Origin: Malus domestica | Lineage: Eukaryota > Streptophyta > Magnoliopsida > Rosales > Rosaceae | Length of the DNA: 64,000 bases | Reading direction: 5' to 3' | NCBI RefSeq assembly: GCF_042453785.1 | Contig: NC_091662.1 | Location: 191,001 to 255,000 of the forward strand | In this document: in pieces, positions 11,934 through 24,640 of the stretch | How positions within the stretch are numbered: the first letter of the stretch is position 1 | How the letters are laid out: each line of letters starts with the position of its first letter | The notes under the pieces: generated by a model | Database searches by the model: none | What the model was told of the DNA's origin: nothing | The model's input: the letters and a program-made list of their open reading frames with translations, nothing else | Made by a program: the position numbers and the translations under genes

Positions 11934-12180
11934 CACAAAACTACTCAATTATGAGTTTGAATCATAATCTCATACCCTATGTTTTAAACATTGCAATGTC
12001 ATATCTCAATTTATAAATTTGTTGCAATGTTAGTTAGACTTTCGTTAATTAATCTGTTACATTTACCGTTAAGTGATGATGTGGTAAATATATGATTCAT
12101 ATTTTTCTGATGTGGAAAACCATGTGGATAAAAAATTACAACTAAAAATAAATTAATTAAAAAATAATTAAAGAGGAGTG
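11934..12180. mobile_element. One-sided MULE-like terminal repeat
   Basis: The segment begins GGGTAAATTACACAAAACTA and contains CATTGCAATGTCATATCTCA and CCGTTAAGTGATGATGTGG. It resembles long Mutator-like terminal repeats found widely in plants. No matching inverted end is visible in the next 3 kb, so it may be a remnant. A GC-rich, leader-like stretch follows at 12180-12500. Confidence 0.35.
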
Positions 12181-12580
12181 GGCCCACCCCAACACCTCAC
12201 CCTTCTTCCCCTCCGTACGCTCTCCCTTCCTCCTTTTTCACGCTGCAACAGCAGGCCAGGTGCAGCCCTTCGGCAACCACGGCGACGGCGCCGCTTTATT
12301 CAACCACCAACAACTCCAAACTAATATTCTTAGAATCCTCTCTTCATATCAAGTCCAAATCTCTATCTTATTACATCAAATTCGAAGTTGACAGGTTTGA
12401 ATTTCAGATTTAGGTCGCGAAGGTTCTTGGGTTTTCCGGTGGATTTGCTGGGGTTAAAGGTGGTCAATATCTCTGTTTTTATGGGGCTTGTGGGATTTGA
12501 TGACTATCCAAGTGAGAAAATAGGGTTGCTATTGTAATGAACCCAAATTCTTACTGAGGTTTTATGCTTTATTACTGTTA

Positions 12581-12662
12581 GGAATTGTTAGCATTTAAAA
12601 GTGTAGAGGCTATATAAAAGGAGCTCCTTTTATTAAAAAATAATTAAATGCTAACAATTCCT
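12581..12662. repeat. Small perfect-arm hairpin
   Basis: GGAATTGTTAGCATTTA (from 12581) is mirrored by TAAATGCTAACAATTCC (ending near 12662). The arms are 17 bp and the spacer about 48 bp, with a central GGAGCTCC palindrome. It could be a very short foldback element or a chance-deleted MITE. Confidence 0.6.
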
Positions 12663-13397
12663 TAAATTGTAATTGAATCTCAGTTTCCTTGAATTGTAAT
12701 TGAAGTATAGAGGCTTTTATTATGTCTTGAAAATTCATGGTGGATATTTCAAAAATGTCTTGATCGACAGAACTTTGTTATGGCTAATGGCTGTTTTTCG
12801 GTCCCACAAATTTTTTGTGTTGATTTATCAGTTCCAAAACTAAAACATCAAGTGAAAAGCAGAGTAAAAGAAAATCAGGATTTACAAATGTTAAAAGCAA
12901 ATCATGAAATATGTTCTCTAATATTTTTGGAGCTCTCCAACTCCTAAGTCCAAGTTCAAGTTAGGATCACACTGCAATGACAGCATCCCCTTGCTTTAGA
13001 TTCGATGGTCTTCTGCCCCTCCCTCAGCCACGACTAAAACACAATATTATCGAGGCCTCAGAAAAATATAAATTTGAGTACCTGTTTGAAAAGCAAGATA
13101 CACTGTTATACCTGGAGGGAGAGTTTAAATAAGCGATCAGGAGGAGAAGGATAGAGTGAACCTTGGAGATGTTATCAATCATTTTCATCAGAGAAGTTGC
13201 CATCACTCTTTTGCTCATAATTCTGGTATTCTTCGTCGCTTGTATATGCTGCTGCTGCTGCTGCATCTTGTTGTATTCTATCACTCCCTGCTTCAGAAGA
13301 GGGAAAACTACCAAACAGCCCCTGCAAATGGGTTCTTGAGATGTTCTCCATGTTCATATCTAACAAACATATAGGAAAGCCACAAGTATTGGCATAA

Positions 13398-13703
13398 CTT
13401 TTAAACATTTGTCAAGATAGTTGAGGTTCCAACATAAAATCAATTGGCAATATGAGGAGGTAACCCATTCTCTTATAAGAACATAGGACTCTCCTCTCAT
13501 CAATGTGAGATTCATTCTCAATAAGCCTCTCACGTGTGTAGCGAATTTTTGGACAACACAACTCAGGTGACGTGAAGCGCGTGTGGGACAACCTTCCACC
13601 ATAAAATCAATTGACAATATGGAGAGTACGCCAACCTGTTATAAGTACATGCAAAGTCCCTACTCTCATTAATATAGTATTCATTCTCAACAATTTGAAT
13701 AAC
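13398..13703 (-). repeat. Two copies of a dispersed LTR-like repeat
   Basis: Read on the minus strand, both copies begin near TGAGAATGAAT and continue through TTATAA, CATATTGCCAATTGATTTTA (or CATATTGTCAATTGATTTTA) and TGGAA. They span about 13590-13703 and 13400-13545 and are separated by a short spacer (TTGTCCCACACGCGC to ACACGTGAGAGG). A related block occurs on the plus strand at about 41916-42015. This fits the terminal repeats of a tiny LTR-derived element, but the ends are too decayed to be sure. Confidence 0.45.
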
Positions 13704-14672
13704 GCCAATCGTTAGTTTGTTAGAATATTCTCCCATTTTTTCTCAACACTCCTATTAATAAGGGAACAGCATTGCCAAAACAAGATCACGTGCTTACTGC
13801 TTAGTGAATCGATGTTCAATTGACGTCCATTGCTAATTCGCTGTATTGCTTCAGAAGATGGAAAAAAAGTCCGAGAAAAAATATCACTTTTGGTTTCAAA
13901 TCACGCCAACTTGTGGGTAGATGGGTTTAAATTTTGAGATTGTGAAACACAAACTGAATACTGAACCGATATGTTTCGGGACAGGATTCCGAAAACCGAA
14001 ACAATAATATTCCTAAATTTCGGCATTCCTGAAAAAAATTCTGTATTTCGGTACGGTTCAGGAGCCCGATTCAAAATCCCTAATTCTAAGACCCTATTCA
14101 AAATCCCTAATTCCAAAAACCCTAATTCAGAAACCCAAATTCAAAATCCCTAATCGAATTTGTGGTCAAACAATCTGTATGAACTTTGGTCGAGTTTATT
14201 GCAGAAATTTCTTACCTTGTGTAGTGAGGAGGAGTGCAGACTGAGACTGAGAGCTCGATTCAGAAGCCGGATTCGGGTGGTATGGACAGTGGGGTGAAGT
14301 CACGATTCAGGTAATGGATTCACGAGTAGGGATTGAGGACTGAGGAATGAGGACTGGTGTGACTAGATTCGGGATTCAAGCGACGGATTTGGGTGATGTT
14401 ACTTATGTGGAAGTACTGAGGGCGGAGGAGACACGTCGAGAGAAAGAGACAGTGAGAGTGAGAGTGAGAGTGAGGCGAGAACTAGAAAGTAACGTACGTT
14501 TCGAAAGTGCTTGCGTTATTTCCTTCAAACTAAAAAATGAAGGTTTGGGTTTGAAACTCGTTGCTGGTGTGAAAGCCAAACTTGTGGTTAGGAGAGGCTG
14601 AAATGCCTCTATGAATCTTTTTGATCCCTGAAAGAAATAAATAACCGTAACTTACCATTAATTATCTATATT

Positions 14673-14693
14673 AAAAAAAAAAAAAAAAAAAAA
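14673..14693 (+). repeat. A-tract
   Basis: A run of about 21 A residues follows a non-coding stretch with short GAGAGTGAGAGT repeats. It could be the tail of an old retroposed sequence, but no source gene or target duplication was recognised. Confidence 0.5.
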
Positions 14694-15047
14694 GTGTTTG
14701 CGTTATGTAACGTAAGGCCCCACTCGCTCTTTTCTCTTGGCCTTCCAATCAATCATCCAACCTTTTGTTCGAAAAAATAAAATAAAAAATAATTCAATCA
14801 TCCAACCAACCGACGTGCTCCCATCTCGGATCCCCTTCCCGGAGTTCCCTCTCATCCCTCCCCTTGCAAATTTAGAGTTAGACCCTTTCTTCTTTCTCTC
14901 TCCTCTTTTCTCTTCTGGTTTTGTTCCTCTCTTTCTTTCTATTCTGATGGAATTTTTTACAATTTTCATGTTGATATTCATTTGGTTTAAAGTATATAGA
15001 TAAACACTCGATGTTGTTCCTTTGGATTATTAACTAGGATCTTCATA

Positions 15048-15097
15048 TATATGTGTGTGTATATATATACACACATATATATATATATATATATATT
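15048..15097. repeat. (TA/TG)n microsatellite in promoter of the 5-phosphatase gene
   Basis: TATATGTGTGTGTATATATA continues as ACACACATATATATATATAT, ending about 50 bases upstream of the ATG at 15148. It forms part of the 5' region of that gene. Confidence 0.8.
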
Positions 15098-15147
15098 ATT
15101 CATCAACCCAAACATTTGAAACATCCCTTAATTAATTGCTTAGTACT

Positions 15148-18100
15148 ATGGAGGACAGAAGTGAAGACGACGACAGGGACGCATTGGCGGGGCTAAGCAA
15201 CGCCCCTCCACCCCGCAAGTCACATTCATTAAGCCAGCAGCTCCGTGCAACCTCCGCCCAAAAACGCCACCACCAATTACGAAAGCATAGCCTCGACGAC
15301 GTCAGCGTCTTCCCCAAGAGCGTTCATAACAATAATAATGTCGACTACTACGACTCTTCTGACGACGATTTCTTTCCTTACTCCACCTCTAACAGCACCA
15401 TCACCACGACAACCACTAGTAATGCTGTTGGCGTTGGTGATCACGACGTGTACGTGGGCACCACTCACTCCCAGAGGCTGGACCAAAGCCTCTGCATGGA
15501 GGCTGGTGATGATCCTGATGGCAACAGGGAATGCCAGCCGTTGGCCGAATTTATTGGCAGCGGCGGTGGCACTGGCATCTTCAAGGTTCCAACTCGCGCA
15601 TCCGTCCATCCTGGTCGTCCCCCCTGCTTGGAGCTGAGACCCCACCCTCTCAGGGAGACCCAGGTCGGCAGGTTCCTCAGGACCATTGCCTGCACCAACA
15701 CCCAGCTGTGGGCTGGCCAGGAGGGCGGAGTCAGGGTCTGGAATTTGAAGGGCGTCTTTGAACCTGGTTTTGGTATTGGTGGCAGGGTCATGAGGGGTGA
15801 TGAGGATGCCGCCCCATACTATGAATCCGCCAACACCTCTCCCACCCATTGCCTCATGGTTGATACCGGCAATCGCTTGATTTGGACTGGCCATAAGGAT
15901 GGTAAGATCAGGTCTTGGAAGATGGATCAGTCTTTGGATGCTTCTACTCCTTTTAAGGAAGGTCTGTCCTGGCAGGCCCACCGCGCTCCTGTTCTCGCAT
16001 TGGTTTTCACTGCTTACGGTCAGTCACTCATTTGTTCCTCTTCATCACGTGCTTCTGTTTGCTTGGTTTTTTACTTTCCAGTGTAAATGTTAATCTATCT
16101 GATATCATGTTGCTTTGATTTGATGCAGGTGATATGTGGTCAGGTTCTGAGGGTGGTGTTATTAAAATCTGGCCATGGGAAACCATAGAAAAATCTCTCT
16201 CTCTAAAACCAGAGGAAAGGCATATGGCAGCTTTACTGGTGGAGAGGTCAGGCATTGACCTGAGGAGCCAAGTTACTGTGAATGGCGTCTGTAGTATATC
16301 TTCTCAAGATGTCAAGTGTTTGCTATCTGATGATTTTAGAGCTAAAGTTTGGTGTAGCGGATCTATGTCCTTCTCCTTGTGGTTAGTTTTCAATTTGAAA
16401 CCTAGTGTTAGCAGGGAGTGTGTGCGTTTTGCTACATGTTTTACATGGTGAAAACTTTTATCTTATGCACAATTCATGTTTTTCTAAATGGGATTTCGAT
16501 CAAGAAAGAGAAAAGGAAATCGTTGCTTAGATAGAGATCCTAATACATATAATTTTGTCAGGGATGCTCGTACAAGAGAGCTTGTGAAAGTCTTTAATGT
16601 AGAAGGTCAGATGGAGAATCGAGTTGACATGTCAGCAGTGCAGCAAGATCAAGCAGTAGAAGATGAGATGAAGGTAAAATTTGTTTCAACATCGAAAAAG
16701 GAGAAATCCGGGGGCTTTTTACAACGGTCGCGTAATGCTATAATGGGAGCTGCAGATGCTGTTCGTCGGGTTGCAACAAGAGGGGCAGGGGCATTTGTAG
16801 AAGAATCCAAGAAGACAGAAGCGTTAGTGCTAACTGCGGATGGCATGATATGGAGTGGATGCACAAATGGTTTACTGGTTCAGTGGGATGGAAATGGTAA
16901 CCGTGTGCAAGATTTTAATCACCATTCTTCTGGTGTCCAATGCTTTTGCACTCTCGGAACACGAATATATGTAGGCTATGTGAGTGGCATGATTCAGGTG
17001 TTGGATCTTGAGGGAAATCTGATTGCAGGATGGGTTGCACACAGTAGTCCAGTGATAAAACTGGCGGTTGGAACTGGTTTTGTTTATAGCTTGGCCACCC
17101 ATGGTGGTATTCGCGGATGGAACATCAAATCTCCAGGACCTACTGACAACTTGATACGTACAGAATTGGCTGCAAAAGAAAGTGTATATACCAAAAGTGA
17201 CAATGTTAGAATTTTAGTTGGCACATGGAATGTTGGTCAAGGAAGAGCATCTCAGGATGCACTAATATCATGGTTAGGCTCTGCTGTGCCGGATGTTGGC
17301 ATTGTAGTTGTCGGGTTGCAAGAAGTAGAAATGGGCGCAGGCTTTCTTGCAATGTCTGCAGCAAAAGAAACTGTAAGATCCTTCATTGATGTTGTGAACT
17401 GCTTATTTGGTTACTTTAACAGATACAAAATCTCTACTCGTGCGTATGGATTGATTTATTTATTTACCATTCTTTTCCCTTTGTAGGTAGGGCTTGAAGG
17501 GAGTTCTGTTGGTAACTGGTGGCTTGATAACATAGGAAAGGCCTTAGAAGAAGGAAAAACTTTTGAACGTATGGGTTCTAGGCAGCTCGCAGGCTTGCTC
17601 ATATCTCTTTGGTAAGCAATTACCATCGAAATTGATTTCAGGAATTACCTATCACCAAATATAATTAGCCTGCAGTTCATATTTCTTTCCTTTTATCAGT
17701 GAGGCATCTTAACCCTACTCTGTTAAATTATCCTTGTGGAGTTTGTCCTCATATATTTATTTCCTTTTATGAGCTCATAATTCTCATATAGGGTAAGAAA
17801 GAATCTCAGAAAACATGTCGGGGATATTGATGCTGGAGCAGTTCCCTGTGGATTTGGTCGTGCCATTGGTAATAAGGTTGGTACCTCTCCATTCACAGTG
17901 CTCATTTGGCATGTATACAAGTTGGGAGTTGGTACCTTTTTGTTTACAGAATAAAATAGAATGCAGTCAGTTTGATTGTCTCTGCTCAATTTCTTAAATG
18001 TATCGCTTTCTTATTCTTATGAAAAAAGGATCACTGACCAGACTACTTATGTTCAAGCAGGGGGGTGTTGGTCTGAGAATCCGAGTCTATGATCGGATAA

Positions 18101-19901
18101 TGTGCTTTGTGAACTGTCATTTGGCTGCACATTTGGAAGCTGTCAGTCGCCGTAATGCTGATTTTGATCACATTTATCGTAATATGGTCTTCACCCGGTC
18201 GTCTCTACTTAACACAGCAGCTGGTATGCTACCATACCTGTTTTTGTCTTGCTCCCTTGCCTTCTCTGCCTATTTATTTTGGCTGCTTTATTCTTCTGGC
18301 TTGCCATGGGTCCTCTCTCTTGCAGCTGGTGTCTCAACTTCTGTTAACATGGCTCGGGCTCCAAATGTATGTACTTGTTCTAGTTCGTATTGCTGAAATC
18401 AATCCTTTATTTATAATTTTTAATGTAATTAGCTAAGTGTTAGGCCATTGATGATTTAGGCTGTCAGTAGCAACACTGAAGATGTAAGGCCCGAATTAGC
18501 AGAAGCAGATATGGTTGTTTTTCTCGGTGATTTCAATTATCGGCTTTTTGGCATATCTTATGATGAAGCAAGGGACTTCGTTTCGCAAAGATGCTTTGAT
18601 TGGCTCAGAGAAAAAGATCAGCTCAGAGCAGAGATGAAAGCCGGGAAAGTTTTCCAAGGGATGCGTGAGGCACTCATCAGATTCCCTCCAACATACAAGT
18701 TTGAAAAGCACCAAGCAGGTTTAGCAGGTATTTGGTCTAGTAACAGTCAATTTCTGCATTACTATCAAAGCTCTTGGTTTCTCTTACACGAGTAAATTAT
18801 GCATATCTGCAAAAATGAATTAGAAACAACATGGTTTTCGGGTGTTCTAATTTGAAACTTTGTCTGTGCATCCTTTTCAGGATATGATTCTGGTGAGAAG
18901 AAACGTATTCCTGCATGGTGTGATAGAATAATATATCGTGACAATCGGCCATCACCAGTTGCTGAGTGCAGTTTAGAGTGCCCTGTAGTCTCGTCAATTA
19001 TACAGTACGTTCTTCTGGGATTGTAACCTATTGTCTCTTCTTCTTCATTGTTCTAAAACTTGGTGCCCAATTTTAAATAGGTATGAGGCATGCATGGATG
19101 TGACTGACAGTGATCACAAACCTGTCCGGTGTAAACTAAGTTTACAAATTGCGCACGTTGATAGATCAGTAAGGAGAAAGGAGTTTGGGGAAATTATAAA
19201 GTCCAATCAGAATATCAGGTCTATGCTTGAAGAATCAAATTATGTTCCAGAAACTATTTTGAACACCAACAACATAATCCTTCAAAATCAGGACACGTCC
19301 ATTTTGCGTATCACTAATACATGTGTAAAGGATACGGCCGTATTTAAAATCATCTGTGAAGGTCAGTCCACCGTCAAGGAGGATGAGGAAGAGCCTGACT
19401 ATCGCCCGAGAGGTGCCCATGGGTTTCCTCGATGGCTTGAGGTATCACTTTCTCCCTGCTGCTTCTGTTATGTCCTATAAATTTTCTTTTCCTTTTTGGA
19501 GTGGAAAATGCAGGTGTCTATTCTTCTAATATACTTCTTTTGCTTTTTAAAACACAAAATAATAGATCACACCAGCAGCGGGCATGATCAAACCTGAGGA
19601 GTGTGTGGAGGTCTCAGTTCATCATGAAGAGTTTCATACCTTGGAAGAATTTGTTGATGGCATCCCTCAAAATTGGTGGTGCGAAGACACCCGCGACAAG
19701 GAAGTGATTTTAATGTTGAGTGTCCAAGGTAGTTGCTCAGCTCAAACATATAGTCACAGAGTTCGTGTACGGCATTGCTTCTCAGCCAAGACAGTCCGCA
19801 TGGACTCAAAATCCAACAGCTCTAGGAGAGGCCAGGGAAGTCCAGTTCACAGGTCTGAAGTTCGGCAACTTAACATACCAAGCCAAATCAACTTGAAATA
19901 A
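15148..19901 (+). CDS. WD40-containing inositol polyphosphate 5-phosphatase (FRA3/5PTase12-14 group)
   Basis: Hydrolyses the 5-phosphate of inositol phosphates or phosphoinositides. In Arabidopsis this WD40-bearing group affects actin, wall synthesis and blue-light or auxin signalling. Eleven exons join in frame: 15148-16018, 16129-16381, 16562-17372, 17487-17611, 17792-17876, 18061-18223, 18326-18366, 18460-18727, 18881-19004, 19081-19441 and 19566-19901, giving 1145 residues. After an acidic, Ser/His-rich start come WD40-like repeats ([67 protein letters not shown]). The catalytic domain starts near residue 595, with [29 protein letters not shown] (about residue 806), [12 protein letters not shown] and SDHKPVRC (about 924), all key metal and substrate residues being present. 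A C-terminal Ig/C2-like region follows (FPRWLEVSL and [16 protein letters not shown]). The ATG at 15148 is the first in frame. It converges with the ankyrin gene. Confidence 0.93.
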
Positions 19902-20902
19902 TTCTTAAAACTAAACTAGTATCAAATACTGGATAGCATGAAGCAGTTTATAGACACATGGATAATCGCCTGGTAAGAGTGAAGACGGACTTGATGTTAT
20001 TACCAAGTGCCTTTGTTTTTTCAGTTAGAACTCTAGTCTAGAACAAAAGTTGGTGTAAATACTCTGTGAACCTGTTTATGACTTTAAAGATAGTTTAGCA
20101 TCATGTCCTCTCTTCATTATCAAATTCATTTTTACATTGGTAAGTTGGTATATGGAAGGCGGTAAAAATGGAAATGTATGCCCACTGTTGGCTTCTAACT
20201 AAAACCATGATTACAATTTGCAAATCACTGTTGACTAGTTTTATTTCCGAGTAATGGCTCAATATTTCACATTAGATTAATCAAATATCGTATCACTGTA
20301 TAGAAAATAAGTCCGAATGTGATCTACCTTTTCTCTGCATTATCCTCTGTTTTCTCAGGCTTCGTCGTTTATTTCTGATTAGTTCCGACCAAGGACTGAG
20401 ACCAAAAAGGGTGACATTATTAATTTAAACTTCAACTGGTATGACAATACTTTGCACATAATACAGATTATTTATAAACTCCTAATCAAACACTTGAACA
20501 ACAGTAGTTGTAAACTTGGCATGGTACATTCACTCAGTTCAGTATGCCTTGATGATTAATTTATGCAACTGCCTCATAGCCCTCCAACGATAAAACATGG
20601 ATGCTTACCCTAGTCCATTAGCATAGCCAGTAACACCAGACAGCAGACAGATGAAAGAAGCCATTCCTTGCTATACCAAGAGCTGATAGAAGAGGAATGA
20701 GGCAGATATATATGATTTCCTTTTACCTGCTCAACCCGATGATCTTAAGAGATAGATGCCTTTAGATCAGTTATTACGTTAAAATTTGAATCTGATGAGT
20801 GGAGCAGGAGCAGGTGTGGCATATGTATTTAAGCTCCTAGTCCTATATGCTAAGATACAGCATAGGTCCCCCAATCCCTGTGTTCATTCTCCCATATGAA
20901 AC
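19902..20902. other. Convergent intergenic region
   Basis: This is the 3' side of two genes that face each other. I see only AT-rich 3' UTR-like sequence, with no gene, repeat family or RNA gene that I can support. Confidence 0.5.
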
Positions 20903-23413
20903 TTAAAGCGCATACATCCGCTTATACTCGCTGTTCAAAACTTCATGTTCTGATGCCATAGACATAGAGAATGAACGAGACTTACTCTCAGCTCTCCGAA
21001 TGTTCCTCATTTTGCACTCTTCCATTCTATGTAAAATGACACAATAGCACATGGAGCCAATGGTAGTAAGCATGATTGTGCTGCCTATAACTGTTGCGTA
21101 CACAGCAAGCCACCTTGAGTGCGTGCCCACCACCACATACGTCAGAGAAATAAAAGCGATCGAAATGAAGAGGCAAGCTAGCCACATGAGCTTGTTGATC
21201 ACAAATACAAGCTGCTTTTTTGCCTTCTGCTCAATCACAACCACAGATGTCTGGACTACAACAACAGCCAGGGAGATGAAGAGTGCCAGGCTGTCAAACA
21301 CAAAAAAGATGATGAAAGCAGCATTATTTGCTATGTGTGCTTGTCCAAGCGTAAGCCCTGGTGTTTCGTCCTCAACATACTGGCCAGGAATAGTGAAGAT
21401 GGCTGCAAAAGCAACAGTGGCAATCAGAACGGCAACAACTGTGGCAGAGTTTATAGCATTGTTGAGGCCACTAATGTGGAGCTTTTTCAACTTTTTTGCA
21501 ATATTCTGGACTCTGGCACCAGTTTGGCGGGTCTGTTGAAGTTGGGACTGGACATCGTGCTTTATGTCACTCACGGTCTGCTTCAGCTGCTTGGCTGGAT
21601 TTGCAGGTTTTCCTTGGTCTTTAGAATTGGTGGCCCCTGCTTCCTTTAACACAGCCACAAGTTCTGGACTCCCATATTTTTCTGCAATGTCAAGTGGGCT
21701 CTCTCCAGCCTTGTTGCTTGCATTGATGTTACTACCCTCTTTATTAATGGACAACAGAAGGCGTACATTCTGCACATAAAGTACATGAGCATTGAGCAAA
21801 CATAATAAAATTATGTCACAAGCTAGCCAGCAAATTTTGAGATTGGTTTGTTTCAATTGAAAGTTGAAGTCACACACCAAAAACTACAGGTGTTTCCATT
21901 ACTACATATGAGTATCATACACCAATTAAGCACCAACTATGAAATTACCAAACCATTCTTCAGATTGGAGTCGTAGCGTACATTTTGAGTTAAAACTACC
22001 AGCAATGAACATAATGCTTAACATGATCACAAAACTAAACAATTGGGAAGCTAGATTTCAGATCTAGTTTAGAAATTTGGATTTAATATTGATGGACACT
22101 TGAATCATTGATATAACATGTAGCACATTTCATCAAATTACTATATAAATTGAAAGAAAAGAAAGGAGAAAGAACCTGAATATGGCCCTTCCTTGTGGCA
22201 GTATGCAATGCGTTGTTTCCCTTGTTATCTTCCACAGTCAAAACTGAGGGGTCAGGTTTCAGCAACTCCAGCACAATCTCCTCATTGTGCCCTTTTACAG
22301 CCATGTGCAACGCAGTTTGACCTTTCAGGTCAGTTCTAAAAGCAGCGCTTGGATCCTTTCTTAGTAGGGACTTGACTACTTCCAAGTGCCCCATCCTTGC
22401 TGCTGAATGAAGCACAGTCTTACCATTATTGCGGGCAATCTTGGCGAGATTTGAGTCAGTTTCCAAAAGGAGATTTACAATATCAATATGCCCCTGAGTA
22501 GCAGCCGTGTGTAAGGCAGTTGAATTGGATAAATCTGTTGTCATAGCCAAGTTCGGGAACACGTGCAGAAGTTCTTTCAACACCTCTGAAGAAAGAAACA
22601 ATTTTCACATCATTATGATGCATATTTCGAAGAAATATTATTTGATAGTTTCCTAATCATAATTAGGCTCTTATAGTTCACCAGATGATTAAGGTGACAA
22701 TCAAAGTCAATATGCGTGTGTGTGTTGAGATTGAAGAAGACAGTCAACAAGCATTTCAAAATCAAGCTTCATGAAGATACATATTGCACATGCTTTTCTG
22801 TAACACAGAATTTTACCAAAATTGTGTTCCTTTTTTTTCATAGCATATGATACAAACATTACAGGACTGCTTCTATTAAAGTGTGTTGAATTTCAACAAA
22901 TGAAATGGATATTCATACCACTATCTTACCAAGATGGCCCTGTCTTACAGCAATGTGGAATGGATCGTAGCCATTTCTGGCGGCAATTGATGCAGTTTGA
23001 AGGTCCATATGCCTCAACATTTCCCCAACAACCAAAGCATGCCCATTCTCCGCTGAGGCATAGAGGGGGGTCTCTCCCTCCTGGTTTGTCTTTGACAATA
23101 AACCAATTGACTCATTGCTGTTACAGTTCTGAAGAATTTCTCTGACTCTAACTAAATTCCCTGCTCGAGCCGCCAAATGGAGTTGAGAGTCACCTCTTTT
23201 ACCCGGTGACTCCTTGCTCCTCCTCCGTTCACCACCAATAAAGCTCAGCTGCTTCTCCATAACCATCCGAAAACTCTTCTGCTTCTCCATAAACCCACGA
23301 AAACTCTTCTGTTTCTCCATCACCCCTCGAGAACTTGACTGCTGCTCGATTGCCCCACTGAAACTAGGTAGTTTTTCCATCCTTGCAGACTGAAAACTGC
23401 TCTGCCTCTCCAT
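20903..23413 (-). CDS. Ankyrin repeat membrane protein with PGG domain (ITN1/ANK1-like)
   Basis: Membrane protein of the plant ankyrin-TM family, whose members act in salt, abscisic acid and defence signalling. Three exons on the minus strand (23413-22930, 22585-22176, 21769-20903) give 586 residues. Residues about 1-70 hold imperfect Ser/Phe/Lys repeats (MEKQKSFRGF, MEKQKSFRMV, MEKQLSFIGG). Ankyrin repeats follow (GDSQLHLAARAGNLVRVREI, TALHTAATQGHIDIVNLLL, TVLHSAARMGHLEVVKSLL, TALHMAVKGHNEEIVLELL, NALHTATRKGHIQNVRLLL, SPLDIAEKYGSPELVAVLK). Next is the PGG domain (NSATVVAVLIATVAFAAIF), then three more hydrophobic spans, making four TM helices near the C-terminus. I chose the ATG at 23413 because the in-frame extension upstream lacks an ATG. 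A 5' UTR intron is possible upstream. Closest relatives from memory are At5g02620-type proteins. Confidence 0.9.
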
Positions 23414-24585
23414 CACCAATTTCACGGAAACGAGTTGATCTCAAACAAAACCCAACTTCCTAGTCTTTGGAATCCTGATTCTCCAATCTCAAATTCTACT
23501 TTTCCACGATCATCACCCAATAAACATTCAAGCCAAATTCATTTCCTCACAGAAACAGTAAGAACCCCAGTTGTGCAGATATATAGATATGTCAAGAAAT
23601 ATGTTTTTCAATCTCTACTTAACCACTGGGATTCCAATTTTCTGATTCAAAATCTGTTTCTTATCCAAACTGAAATTCACCTATTTGAAATATCAAAACC
23701 CGTTGAATAATCAAAATAACAGAATCCAGAAAGCAATCAAAATCCAACAGATGAGAAGAAGCAAAAGTTGAATACCAATTACAAAGTAAGTACCTTGATT
23801 GTGAGCTTTGTACCTTACTCTAATGCTCTGAATCTGGAAGGCTAGAAACTTCAGATACCATGCGGCCGAGGCTGAAACCCAAAACAAAAGCTGAGATTTT
23901 GGTAAATGATGGGGCCTCACCATCACCTTATCAGTGAGTAACACAAGAGACCCCACCCCACCAATAAACTTGTATTCGACTCAACTCAATACAAAACTAG
24001 ATGAAAACCAAGATCGTATGAGGAGACACACAGCGAGAACAAACAAACCGCTGCTGACAACACCATCTATAATTCTATATAGATACTCGGGAGTTGGGGG
24101 AGGAGAGACGCATGATGTTTTCTACCCCTTTTTAAGTAAGATAATATTTACCTGCCTGCCTCAAAAAACACAAAGTTAGATACTTTATCTGTCATACTGT
24201 TTATAGAGAGCTGTTTTTCACCATCCTTGTATGATGATTAATCGTGATCATGTTTTTCTTTTATTATATTATTACTTTAAATTATCTAGAAGAAATAATA
24301 AAAATTTAAATCAGGAACGAGTTAATAAAATACTAAGACCAGCCTTTTAGGGTGAGTTGTAATTCTCTGCTTGGCTTCATTGATGCATTAGCAAAGACTA
24401 TCCGTCCATAATAATTGTCATATATCAAATGATCAGTCTTATATGAAGTTGTTTATGAATAACAGAACAAGAGGAGATACCAACAAACAAATATTAATTG
24501 AAAATAAAATTTGCAGAAGATGTATGGCCCCTGTGGACTGGAGACTGGGCAGTGGGCAGTCACTGTCACCCGTGGGCCCCCGCTG

Positions 24586-24586
<1 letters not shown>

Positions 24587-24637
<51 letters not shown>
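24587..24637. repeat. (TA)n microsatellite
   Basis: An uninterrupted TA run of about 25 units. An apparent minus-strand reading frame over it is only the repeat read as Ile-Tyr. Confidence 0.95.

Positions 24638-24640
<3 letters not shown>

Larger units (their letters stand above)
11726..15147. other. Repeat-rich intergenic region
   Basis: No intact gene is supported in these 3.4 kb. In order it holds a MULE-like end (about 11934-12180), a GC-rich leader-like stretch (12180-12500), a small hairpin (12581-12662), a gene-like minus-strand fragment (about 13024-13408), two copies of a dispersed LTR-like repeat (about 13398-13703), and a CCCTAATTC-type low-complexity run (14070-14155). A GAGAGTGAGAGT run and an A-tract (14673-14693) follow, and then the (TA)n-rich promoter of the next gene. 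Confidence 0.5.

Noticed and set aside
14347-14601. 84-codon plus-strand frame rich in Arg, Val and Glu
   Set aside because: Driven by a GAGAGTGAGAGT simple repeat; no family resemblance.
15277-15981. 234-codon minus-strand open frame
   Set aside because: It lies wholly within exon 1 of the 5-phosphatase on the opposite strand, and its sequence is the shadow of the conserved coding strand.
18010-18436. Open frames spanning introns of the 5-phosphatase gene
   Set aside because: They read through the splice sites at 18223/18326 and 18366/18460; the hydrophobic stretch is intron sequence.
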